A stretch of 17,393 nucleotides of DNA from Gallionella sp. UBA4737 (GTDB taxonomy: Bacteria > Pseudomonadota > Gammaproteobacteria > Burkholderiales > Gallionellaceae): contig DHIV01000127.1 of assembly GCA_002403995.1 (NCBI GenBank), positions 21,838 to 39,230 on the forward strand. Direction: 5' to 3'. Shown in pieces: positions 6,692 through 12,392 of this stretch (positions within the stretch are counted from its first letter, which is position 1; every line of letters begins with the position of its first letter). The position numbers were made by a program, and so were the translations under genes. The notes below the pieces were generated by a model that worked only from the letters and a program-made list of their open reading frames with translations, searched no databases and was not told where the DNA came from.

Positions 6692-6935
6692 GAAAAACTA
6701 TCCTCACCCCATCATCGCCCGCGAAGGCTGGCCGTTTCTGGCGGGCCTGATCGCACGCTGTATCCTGTACTACGTAAAAACAGGTGATGTGCTGATGCGC
6801 GGACAACGTTACGGCTTCATACGCTTTGGTTCTCGTGTGGATGTCTATCTGCCGCTGGATGCCAGCGTGAAGGTCGGTATCGGCGACAAGGTGTCGGCGA
6901 CCACGACTATCTTGGCAGTGTTGCAGCAAAGCTGA
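6690..6935 (+). pseudogene. psd: Phosphatidylserine decarboxylase with large in-frame internal deletion
   Basis: The 81-residue ORF is a fusion of the two ends of the short (about 214-residue) Psd family. Residues 1-18 (MKNYPHPIIAREGWPFLA) are the Psd N-terminus; residues from G19 (GLIARCILYYVKTGDVLMRG...) match its C-terminal part. About 130 central residues are absent, including the membrane-associated segment, the metal/phospholipid region and the catalytic Asp and His of the beta chain. The autocleavage Gly47-Ser48 (RFGSRVDVYLP), whose Ser becomes the pyruvoyl group, is retained. Psd makes phosphatidylethanolamine from the product of PssA, encoded 12 nt downstream. No Shine-Dalgarno precedes the ATG; a repeat element abuts it. 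Decarboxylase activity is very unlikely. It is either a recent deletion, with another psd elsewhere, or an assembly/sequence error. Confidence 0.82.
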
Positions 6936-6947
6936 TAGTCTAGGCGC

Positions 6948-7697
6948 ATGGACGAATTCAATACACGCAAACCGATGAATCTGCGCAAACGCGGAATTTA
7001 TCTGTTGCCCAATCTGTTCACCACCGGAGCGCTATTCGCAGGCTTCTACGCTATTGTGCAGGCGATGAATGAACACTTTGAACATTCCGCCGTGGCCATT
7101 TTCATCGCCATGGTGCTGGATGGGCTGGACGGCCGCGTGGCTCGTTTGACGCATACCCAAAGCGAATTCGGTGCGGAATATGACAGCCTTTCCGATATGG
7201 TTTCGTTCGGTGTTGCGCCGTCTTTGGTGGTTTACGAATGGGCTTTGAAAGGGTTGGGGAAATGGGGCTGGTTCGCCGCCTTTATTTACTGTGCAGCCAC
7301 TGCATTACGCCTGGCGCGCTTTAACACCAACATTGATGTGGTCGACAAACGTTATTTCCAGGGGTTGCCCAGTCCGGCGGCGGCGGCACTCATCGCCGGG
7401 TTTGTCTGGGTGATGCACGACTATGATATAAGCGGTGAATCGGTCCATTGGTATGCAGCCGTGCTGGCCGTGTTTGCAGGTTTGAGCATGGTCAGCAATC
7501 TGCCGTTCTACAGCTTTAAAAACTTCAACATGCGCAAGAGTGTTCCGTTTGTGGTGATCTTTCTGGCCGCATTGTTTTTCATCTTTATTTCCAGCTACCC
7601 GCCCGGTGTGTTGTTCGGGTTGTTCATGTGCTATGCCTTGTCGGGGTATGTGCTGTGGGTCTGGCGGAGACGACAGAAAAAACAGCCTATTGCGTGA
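6948..7697 (+). CDS. pssA: CDP-diacylglycerol--serine O-phosphatidyltransferase
   Basis: This integral membrane enzyme joins CDP-diacylglycerol and L-serine to phosphatidylserine, the first committed step to phosphatidylethanolamine. The 249-residue protein carries the complete CDP-alcohol phosphotransferase signature D61-G62-x2-A65-R66-x8-G75-x3-D79-x3-D83, with all metal/catalytic aspartates present. Six or more hydrophobic segments are visible (about 17-38, 46-60, 102-118, 128-147, 160-180, 195-235), and the C-terminus is basic. It normally follows psd, as here, but psd is broken. The stop codon region also holds the -35 of the leuA leader promoter. Confidence 0.95.
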   Translation: MDEFNTRKPMNLRKRGIYLLPNLFTTGALFAGFYAIVQAMNEHFEHSAVAIFIAMVLDGLDGRVARLTHTQSEFGAEYDSLSDMVSFGVAPSLVVYEWALKGLGKWGWFAAFIYCAATALRLARFNTNIDVVDKRYFQGLPSPAAAALIAGFVWVMHDYDISGESVHWYAAVLAVFAGLSMVSNLPFYSFKNFNMRKSVPFVVIFLAALFFIFISSYPPGVLFGLFMCYALSGYVLWVWRRRQKKQPIA

Positions 7698-7718
7698 GCC
7701 GATAAAACTGGTTATATT
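7690..7718 (+). promoter_or_regulatory. Candidate promoter of the leuA leader transcript
   Basis: TTGCGT (7690-7695) and TATATT (7713-7718) are 17 bp apart. The -35 overlaps the pssA stop. Seven bases after the -10 lies base 7725, which is the A of the leader-peptide ATG, so the transcript may begin exactly at the start codon. Confidence 0.5.
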
Positions 7719-7724
7719 CCTGCC

Positions 7725-7805
7725 ATGCACTTCTCTACCCACATCGCAACACTCCACTCCACGTTCAGCCTGCTGGCTGCGCTGCTGCTGCGCGGCGCGC
7801 GCTAA
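7725..7805 (+). CDS. Leucine-rich leader peptide of leuA
   Basis: This short ORF of 26 codons is not a database-size gene. It encodes MHFSTHIATLHSTF, then SLLAALLLRGAR. Six of 26 residues are Leu, and five of these, all CTG, cluster at codons 16-22, next to RNA pairing segments. This is the layout of a ribosome-mediated attenuator: scarcity of charged tRNA-Leu would stall the ribosome in the cluster and change folding before leuA. There is no Shine-Dalgarno sequence, consistent with a leaderless mRNA. Leucine attenuation is well known for leu operons of proteobacteria; this specific peptide is identified here from sequence alone. Confidence 0.72.
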   Translation: MHFSTHIATLHSTFSLLAALLLRGAR

Positions 7806-7875
7806 TCATCCCCTACAAGTTTGAAACATGCGCGGCAACCGTATCGGTTCCGCAGGCTGAATCTATTTATTGGAG
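7765..7875 (+). promoter_or_regulatory. Candidate leuA attenuator (alternative RNA structures)
   Basis: Three pairings are possible. CAGCC-TGCT-GGCTG (7766-7779) is a local hairpin inside the leucine codons. A hairpin at 7832-7853 has arms GCGG-c-AACCG and CGGTT-CCGC around a TAT loop (9 bp, one bulge). Long-range TCAGCCTGC (7765-7773) is a perfect 9-bp complement of GCAGGCTGA (7852-7860), directly followed by the T-rich ATCTATTTATT. The first and third compete for the same leucine-codon bases; the second and third compete for 7852-7853. Which form terminates transcription is not certain, since the U-tract is imperfect. Confidence 0.55.
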
Positions 7876-7881
7876 TTCATC

Positions 7882-9441
7882 ATGACAAATAAAATGCCAA
7901 ATCAAATAAGCGACAAATTGATAATTTTTGATACCACCTTGCGCGATGGCGAACAGAGTCCGGGCGCGGCGATGACCAGGGAAATGAAAATCCGTGTCGC
8001 GCGGCAATTGGAAAAACTCGGTGTAGACATCATCGAAGCAGGCTTTGCTGCGGCCAGTCCGGGAGATTTTGAAGCGGTAAAAGCGATTGCCGGAATCATC
8101 AAGGATTCCACCGTATGTTCGTTGGCACGCGTCATTGAAAATGATGTGCGCCGTGCCGGGGAGGCTATTCGATTAGCTAAATCGGGCCGCATCCATACCT
8201 TCGTCGCCACCAGTGCTATCCATATGCAGCACAAATTGCGCATGAACGAGGATCAGGTGGTTGAACGTGCGGTGAGTGCGGTGAAGTGGGCGCTTGAATA
8301 TACCGACGATGTGGAATTTTCCGCCGAGGATGCGGTGCGTTCGGATATGGATTTTCTGGTACGCGTGTTCGATGCGGTGATTCAGGCCGGTGCCACAACA
8401 TTGAACGTGCCGGACACGGTGGGTTACTCCATTCCAGCAGCATGGGGCGAGCGCATCAGGCAGTTGATCGAACGTGTGCCGAATTCAGGCAAGGTGATCT
8501 GGTCCACGCATTGCCATAACGATCTGGGTTTGGCCGTGGCGAACTCATTGTCTGCCGTGATGAACGGCGCGCGCCAGGTGGAATGCACCATCAATGGTCT
8601 TGGCGAACGTGCAGGTAATGCTTCGCTTGAAGAGATCGTGATGGCGGTGAAGACCCGCCGCGATATATTCAACCTTGACACGCGCATCGATACCACGCAG
8701 ATCGTGCCGACTTCCAAACTGGTTTCCAGCATCACCGGCTATCCAGTGCAACCGAACAAGGCGATCGTCGGCGCGAATGCGTTTGCGCATGAGTCCGGCA
8801 TCCATCAGGACGGCGTGCTCAAGCATCGCGAGACCTACGAGATCATGCGTGCCGAAGACGTGGGCTGGAATGCCAATAAATTAACCTTGGGCAAACTTTC
8901 CGGGCGCAATGCATTGCGCCAGCGTTTTACCGCGCTGAATATCGAATTTGCTTCCGAAGATATGTTCAATGCGGCATTTCAACGGTTTAAGGAGCTGGCC
9001 GATCGCAAGAACGAGATCTTCGATGAGGACTTGCAGGCTTTGGTCAGTGACGAGGCGGTAACGCAAGTCAGCGAACATTTCCGCCTGGTGGCGATGGGCG
9101 CACATTCTGAAACCGGCGCGTTGCCGGTGGCGCGTGTGGTGATGAGCATCAACGGAAAGGAACATCACGCCGATGCGCAGGGCGGCGGGCCGGTGGATGC
9201 GACCTTCAAGGCGATCGAGCAAATCGTCCACAGCGGCACCGAGTTGCAATTGTATTCGGTGAACAACATCACCAGCGGTACTGATGCGCAGGGCGAGGTG
9301 ACCGTGCGCCTGTCCAAGGGCGGGCGCATCGTGAACGGACAGGGTGCGGATACCGATATCGTGGTGGCCTCCGCCAAGGCCTATCTCAACGCGCTGAACA
9401 AATTGCACAGCAAACTGGTACGGGAGCATCCTCAAGTTTGA
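7882..9441 (+). CDS. leuA: 2-isopropylmalate synthase
   Basis: LeuA condenses acetyl-CoA with 2-oxoisovalerate to 2-isopropylmalate, the first committed step of leucine synthesis; the 2-oxoisovalerate comes from the ilv genes upstream. The product is 519 residues, the usual length of the long bacterial form. The TIM-barrel catalytic domain starts with DTTLRDGEQSPG (17-28) and carries metal ligands His210 and His212 (STHCHNDLG). A linker region has the motif HESGIHQDGVLKH, and the C-terminal domain (about 390-519) is the LeuA regulatory domain that mediates leucine feedback. The ATG at 7882 is preferred because GGAG (7872-7875) lies 6 nt upstream; an in-frame TTG at 7870 overlaps that site. 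It is likely controlled by the leader/attenuator just upstream. Confidence 0.96.
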   Translation: MTNKMPNQISDKLIIFDTTLRDGEQSPGAAMTREMKIRVARQLEKLGVDIIEAGFAAASPGDFEAVKAIAGIIKDSTVCSLARVIENDVRRAGEAIRLAKSGRIHTFVATSAIHMQHKLRMNEDQVVERAVSAVKWALEYTDDVEFSAEDAVRSDMDFLVRVFDAVIQAGATTLNVPDTVGYSIPAAWGERIRQLIERVPNSGKVIWSTHCHNDLGLAVANSLSAVMNGARQVECTINGLGERAGNASLEEIVMAVKTRRDIFNLDTRIDTTQIVPTSKLVSSITGYPVQPNKAIVGANAFAHESGIHQDGVLKHRETYEIMRAEDVGWNANKLTLGKLSGRNALRQRFTALNIEFASEDMFNAAFQRFKELADRKNEIFDEDLQALVSDEAVTQVSEHFRLVAMGAHSETGALPVARVVMSINGKEHHADAQGGGPVDATFKAIEQIVHSGTELQLYSVNNITSGTDAQGEVTVRLSKGGRIVNGQGADTDIVVASAKAYLNALNKLHSKLVREHPQV

Positions 9442-9546
9442 ATTTGCACTTGGACGGCTGGCAATAAGAGCAGCACGGATGTGCGGTTTCTTCAAATGGT
9501 GAAATGGCTGTACTCCAAGGATTTTTTCAGAAAGACAGCAAAATAA

Positions 9547-9575
9547 TTACCAATAAGTTAAACAATGTTTATAAT
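9547..9575 (+). promoter_or_regulatory. Candidate promoter of the small membrane protein unit
   Basis: TTACCA (9547-9552) and a consensus TATAAT (9570-9575) are separated by 17 bp in an AT-rich stretch, giving a start near 9582. The 105 nt between the leuA stop and this site hold only a weak hairpin GCAC-ggat-GTGC (9473-9484) and no gene. Confidence 0.55.
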
Positions 9576-9581
9576 TAACTC

Positions 9582-9729
9582 CGGTGTCCAGAGTTATGTT
9601 GCCTTCGTGATTTCTTGATGAGTGAATCAGTAACGGTTGGCTTGCAACGTTGAATGATTTTCTCTCAAGAACGTGGAGTCTGCGTAAGATCGGTCCCAAG
9701 TTCCTGCTTAACTATCAAGGAGAGTAAAA
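9582..9729 (+). promoter_or_regulatory. Structured 5' UTR that can occlude the ribosome binding site
   Basis: The roughly 148-nt leader between the predicted start and the small ORF holds two notable pairings. AAC-g-GTTG (9632-9639) pairs with CAACGTT (9645-9651), extended by AATCA (9625-9629) with TGATT (9655-9659). TTTTCTCTC (9658-9666) can pair with GAGAG-t-AAAA (9720-9729), covering the Shine-Dalgarno AAGGAGAG (9717-9724) up to the ATG. GAAC (9669-9672) and GTTC (9700-9703) extend that helix inward. The structure suggests translational control. No known riboswitch class was recognised. Confidence 0.45.
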
Positions 9730-9819
9730 ATGGCCGTAGCGATTTTTTTTATTTGCATGTTTGCCCTTGCCGGACTCATCATCGTTATGGATGATGGGCA
9801 ATGGAACAGAAAAAAATAA
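9730..9819 (+). CDS. Small single-pass membrane protein, 29 residues
   Basis: This is a short ORF with a strong ribosome site: AAGGAGAG ends 5 nt before the ATG. The peptide begins MAVAIFFICMFALAGLIIVM, one hydrophobic segment, and ends DDGQWNRKK, a charged, presumably cytoplasmic or membrane-face tail. It sits alone between a consensus promoter and a strong terminator, which argues for a real gene. A run of eight Ts (9744-9751) falls within codons 5-7. Tiny single-pass proteins often assist membrane complexes (CydX and KdpF are examples), but no sequence match to any such family was recognised, so no function is proposed. GC content is lower than in neighbouring genes. Confidence 0.62.
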   Translation: MAVAIFFICMFALAGLIIVMDDGQWNRKK

Positions 9820-9974
9820 TTAACTTGGTTTAAGCCCGGTGACTAACAGTGTTCGCTGGGACTTATTCCAGAACACCAATATCTGGATAACCTTGGGTTA
9901 ACTACGCAATGTCTGCTCGACATATGGCTATGTTTAACTAAACTTGGCTTTGGTCGGTTGTGGAATGGCATTTC
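9820..9974 (+). other. Long 3' UTR of the small-protein transcript
   Basis: These 155 nt separate the small ORF from its terminator and contain no convincing ORF; the longest have 10-13 codons and no ribosome site. Short hairpins are visible: CCAGA-n9-TCTGG, and ATGTC-tgctc-GACAT, which overlaps a 10-codon ATG ORF. A 3'-UTR-derived small RNA ending at the downstream terminator is possible but is not demonstrated by sequence alone. Confidence 0.35.
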
Positions 9975-10010
9975 AAAGGGTTGGCGTATGTTGCCAACCC
10001 TTTTATTTTT
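9975..10010 (+). terminator. Strong rho-independent terminator
   Basis: A perfect 11-bp stem, AAAGGGTTGGC (9975-9985) / GCCAACCCTTT (9993-10003), with a 7-nt loop is followed by a T-rich tract (TTTTATTTTTT). It closes the small-protein unit on the plus strand. Confidence 0.85.
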
Positions 10011-10050
10011 TAAATAAATTTCCGGGTGCTGTCATCCTTGCGGAGTCCGG

Positions 10051-10080
10051 TGGACACGGAAACATTAAGTACGCTATGCT
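10051..10080 (+). promoter_or_regulatory. Candidate promoter of the beta-barrel gene
   Basis: TGGACA (10051-10056) and TATGCT (10075-10080) are 18 bp apart, placing the start near 10087, about 43 nt before the ATG. The call is by consensus only. Confidence 0.45.
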
Positions 10081-10129
10081 GGCACCGGTGCAGTGTAAAT
10101 TATCGCCAACTACAAGAAAGGCTTGTTTT

Positions 10130-10840
10130 ATGAAGAAAAAAATATTGCTGTTATGCGTCTCCGGCTGTTTTACCCAAACTGTTTGGGCAGCCAACAACAT
10201 CAATCTGTCAAATTTTGGTGCTGCGCAGCCCGCCTTTAAAACTTTTTCGGAAGATATGGGTTCGGCATTAAGTTATAAACCCATCACGCCGCCGGCACCG
10301 CTGGGCATCACAGGTTTTGATATCGGTCTGGAAGTAACGTCGACCAAAATGAGAAACCTGGACATAGCCACTGGCAGCTCGATGACCAACTTGGTTGTGC
10401 CCAAGCTGCATGTCTACAAAGGGTTGCCTCTTAATTTTGATATTGGCGCTTTTTACTCTTCAGTACCAACAACCAATATCAAGTTTTATGGCGGGGAATT
10501 GCGCTATGCCATACTTGAAGGCGGCGTGGCACTGCCCGCAGTCGGCATCCGCGGCGCGCTGACAAAATTGAGCGGAGTAAACCAGCTTGCATTAAGCACC
10601 AAAAGCCTGGATGTCTCTGTTTCCAAGGGCTTCGCCATATTTACCCCGTATGCAGGGATCGGACGTGTTTGGGTTGACAGCACACCCGATGCGGCATTGG
10701 GATTGACCAAAGAAACTTTCCAGCAAGGTAAAGTTTTTGTGGGTGGCAACCTCAACTTCGGGCTGATGAACTTTGCCTTGGAATATGACAAGACGGGTTC
10801 TGCACCATCCTACAGTGCCAAACTGGGTTTCCGCTTCTAA
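10130..10840 (+). CDS. Probable outer-membrane beta-barrel protein
   Basis: The 236-residue protein has a clear signal peptide (MKKKILLLCVSGCFTQTVWA, cleavage after VWA). The mature part shows alternating hydrophobic/polar strands (ITGFDIGLEVTST, LPLNFDIGAFYSSVP, IKFYGGELRYAILEG, FAIFTPYAGIGRVWV, VFVGGNLNFGLMNFALEYD). It ends with the C-terminal pattern KLGFRF, whose final Phe is the outer-membrane insertion signal. About 8-10 strands fit the length. The start at 10130 is chosen over the longer in-frame ORF because the signal peptide begins there and AAAGG (10117-10121) lies 8 nt upstream. The gene is monocistronic between its own promoter and terminator. The exact family and ligand are not recognised. 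Confidence 0.82.
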   Translation: MKKKILLLCVSGCFTQTVWAANNINLSNFGAAQPAFKTFSEDMGSALSYKPITPPAPLGITGFDIGLEVTSTKMRNLDIATGSSMTNLVVPKLHVYKGLPLNFDIGAFYSSVPTTNIKFYGGELRYAILEGGVALPAVGIRGALTKLSGVNQLALSTKSLDVSVSKGFAIFTPYAGIGRVWVDSTPDAALGLTKETFQQGKVFVGGNLNFGLMNFALEYDKTGSAPSYSAKLGFRF

Positions 10841-10861
10841 CAAATTAAATCTGGCAGGTTC

Positions 10862-10906
10862 AAATGGGCGGTTAAGGTCGAGAGTTGGCCTTAACCGCCC
10901 ATTTTT
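10862..10906 (+). terminator. Rho-independent terminator overlapping the convergent gene's stop
   Basis: A perfect 16-bp stem (10862-10877 with 10889-10904) and 11-nt loop are followed by TTTTT on the plus strand, ending the beta-barrel transcript. The right arm contains the last three codons and TAA of the minus-strand hugZ-like gene, so the same hairpin forms in that mRNA. There it lacks a good U-tract. Confidence 0.85.
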
Positions 10907-11580
10907 AATGAAGCCAACACATCCAGTGAAGGACCGGTAATCGTTTCAGGGAAATTCAGCCGCCATATTTGTTCGCCGCTACGTACATCCAGCCCATCGC
11001 AATCCAATCCGATAGCCTGCACTTCTGCTTGATTTACGCAGTGATGTTCCCGCAACATTTTTTGCAGGACCACCTGCTGCCGCGTGTTCGCTTCCGCTAG
11101 CAGCTCTGCTTCGTGCTTTGCGAATGTTGCTGCTTGCACCACCGCGTAATTTTCCATATTGATCCAATGAATTTTCCCGAAGCCGCCAATATAGCGGATA
11201 GCAACGGGGCGGATGCGGAAGAAAGAAAAATCGTGCATGGCGAGATAAGCCTGTGCTTCCGGGAAATAGCGCAGATAGCGCAGTCCGGCCTGTTCTCGCT
11301 TCGGTTCCGGATCGGCGTTACCGACTACTGTCACACGCCCCTGGGTCAGGATATGCGGGTCGTGCTGGTCATGGGTGATCAGGCTGACGCGGTGGTCGCG
11401 CTGGATGTTTTTGGTGTGCTCGGCGAGGGTGCTGATGAGAATGAGCAGGCTGCCATCATGATCCACCAAGTAAGGCGTGATCGAGCCGAACGGATAACCA
11501 TCAAATTTTATCGACAGCGTACTGAGCGCACCATAGCGATGGGCGCGCAACATCCGGCGAGCTTCATGGGCGTTGTTCAT
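10891..11580 (-). CDS. HugZ-like haem-utilisation / pyridoxamine-phosphate-oxidase-fold protein
   Basis: The 229-residue protein has an N-terminal FMN-binding split-barrel fold of the PNPOx type (GALSTLSIKFDGYPFGSITPYLVD; LLILISTLAEHTKNI; RVSLITHDQ; GRVTVVGNA). The segment GGFGKIHWI (132-140) is typical of HugZ-like proteins. The C-terminal domain (about 148-229) is the DUF2470 type, ending with a modified-barrel strand pattern. HugZ members degrade haem to release iron, but many betaproteobacterial relatives are untested, so activity is inferred. The start at 11580 is preferred over upstream in-frame ATGs because AAGG lies 5 nt upstream and residues further upstream are encoded by GC-rich palindromes. 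The C-terminal codons lie inside a terminator stem. wrbA lies upstream on the same strand. Confidence 0.82.
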   Translation of the reverse strand: MNNAHEARRMLRAHRYGALSTLSIKFDGYPFGSITPYLVDHDGSLLILISTLAEHTKNIQRDHRVSLITHDQHDPHILTQGRVTVVGNADPEPKREQAGLRYLRYFPEAQAYLAMHDFSFFRIRPVAIRYIGGFGKIHWINMENYAVVQAATFAKHEAELLAEANTRQQVVLQKMLREHHCVNQAEVQAIGLDCDGLDVRSGEQIWRLNFPETITGPSLDVLASLKMGG

Positions 11581-11619
11581 AGGAACCTTAAAGTGAAATT
11601 CGTGTAGCGATCGATCGTC

Positions 11620-11696
11620 CCCTCTCCCGCAAAGCGGGGGAGGGTTGCACCCGCGAGGGGTAGGCCGTGGTTGTAAGGGGCTAAAGCCCCAACAAC
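11620..11696. repeat. Tandem GC-rich palindromes between wrbA and the hugZ-like gene
   Basis: Two strong hairpins lie side by side. CCCTCTCCCGC (11620-11630) / GCGGGGGAGGG (11634-11644) has an AAA loop and one G-T wobble. GGGGCT-aa-AGCCCC (11677-11690) is extended by GTTGT/ACAAC on either side. Both look like dispersed intergenic palindromes; the first resembles the repeat at the lptF end. The 181-nt gap between the two minus-strand genes otherwise contains no ORF; any promoter for the hugZ-like gene would lie here. Confidence 0.6.
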
Positions 11697-11714
11697 ACAC
11701 GCTCGGGTGGGGGA

Positions 11715-11763
11715 AACGGGCATGGTGGGTTTCATTATCAGGAGTGGCATTGCCATGCCCGTT
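11715..11763. other. Inverted repeat at the wrbA 3' end
   Basis: AACGGGCATGG (11715-11725) and CCATGCCCGTT (11753-11763) are perfect 11-bp inverted partners with a 27-nt loop that also contains TGGC-att-GCCA (11745-11755). The right arm reaches into the wrbA stop codon. There is no U-tract on the minus strand, so it may stabilise the mRNA 3' end or be another repeat rather than a classical terminator. Confidence 0.4.
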
Positions 11764-12364
11764 ATGCGGCCAGTTTTAACGCGGCCTCTGTCAGCCGTCT
11801 ACCCAATGCCAGGCACAGTTTCTTCTCGGCTTCCGAAATCGGTTGGTCATTGGTGAGACCCGCCACGTGGCTGGCACCATAAGGTGTGCCGCCACTTTGT
11901 GTGGCAGAAAGTTCCGGTTCGGAATAAGGCAAGCCGACGATGAACATGCCGTGATGCAACAATGGCAACATCATCGAAAGCAAGGTACTTTCCTGGCCGC
12001 CATGCATGGTGCCGGTGGAGGTGAACAGGGCGGCGGGTTTGCCGACCAGCGTGTGTTTCATCCACAGGCCGCCTGTGCCATCCCAAAAGTATTTCATTGC
12101 GGATGCCATGTTGCCGAAACGCGTAGGGCTTCCCAGCGCCAAGCCGATACATTCTTCGAGATCGCGCAATTCCACATATGGTGCGCCGCTGTCCGGGATA
12201 TCCGGTTCGGTTGTTTCGCACACGGTGGAAACTTTTGGCACGGTGCGAAGGCGTGCGCGCACGCCGGCCACTTGTTCAGCGCCGCGCGCAATCAACTGTG
12301 CCATTTGCCGTGTCGCGCCATGCTGGCTGTAATACAGCACGAGAATTTCTTTGTCGGTTATCAT
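11762..12364 (-). CDS. wrbA: WrbA-type NAD(P)H:quinone oxidoreductase
   Basis: This flavodoxin-fold FMN protein of 200 residues would reduce quinones by two electrons, protecting against redox cycling. The FMN phosphate loop is YYSQHGATRQMAQ (11-23). The flavin-ring loops are SPTRFGNMASAMKYFWDGTG (79-98) and STGTMHGGQEST (116-127). The segment GGTPYGASHVAG (158-169) completes the WrbA pattern. The start at 12364 is chosen because the family begins with MxxxEILVLYYS; residues from the longer in-frame ORF have no support. A perfect TATAAT (minus strand, 12376-12371) ends 6 nt before the ATG and there is no Shine-Dalgarno, so the mRNA may be leaderless. It is divergent from the YihY gene, and the hugZ-like gene follows on the same strand. 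Confidence 0.93.
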   Translation of the reverse strand: MITDKEILVLYYSQHGATRQMAQLIARGAEQVAGVRARLRTVPKVSTVCETTEPDIPDSGAPYVELRDLEECIGLALGSPTRFGNMASAMKYFWDGTGGLWMKHTLVGKPAALFTSTGTMHGGQESTLLSMMLPLLHHGMFIVGLPYSEPELSATQSGGTPYGASHVAGLTNDQPISEAEKKLCLALGRRLTEAALKLAA

Positions 12365-12378
12365 AGACGGATTATAAA
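12351..12378. promoter_or_regulatory. Overlapping divergent promoters of wrbA and yihY
   Basis: On the plus strand TTGTCG (12351-12356) and TATAAA (12373-12378), 16 bp apart, point to yihY. On the minus strand TATAAT (12376-12371) points to wrbA, with a start predicted at the wrbA ATG; its -35 is weak. The two -10 hexamers share four base pairs, so polymerase binding in the two directions should be mutually exclusive. Confidence 0.45.
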
Positions 12379-12392
12379 GTAACGGCCAAAAC

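Noticed and set aside
9473..9484. Terminator for leuA at GCAC-ggat-GTGC
   Set aside because: The stem is only 4 bp and is followed by a mixed sequence, not a U-tract.
9909..9941. 10-codon ATG ORF in the 3' UTR of the small-protein unit
   Set aside because: No ribosome binding site precedes it, and its start lies within a small hairpin.
9944..10129. 62-residue N-terminal extension of the beta-barrel protein
   Set aside because: It would run through the strong terminator (9975-10010) and the promoter, and would bury the clear signal peptide starting at 10130.
11581..11700. 40-residue N-terminal extension of the HugZ-like protein
   Set aside because: It is encoded by GC-rich palindromic repeats; the ATG at 11580 has a good ribosome site and matches the domain start.
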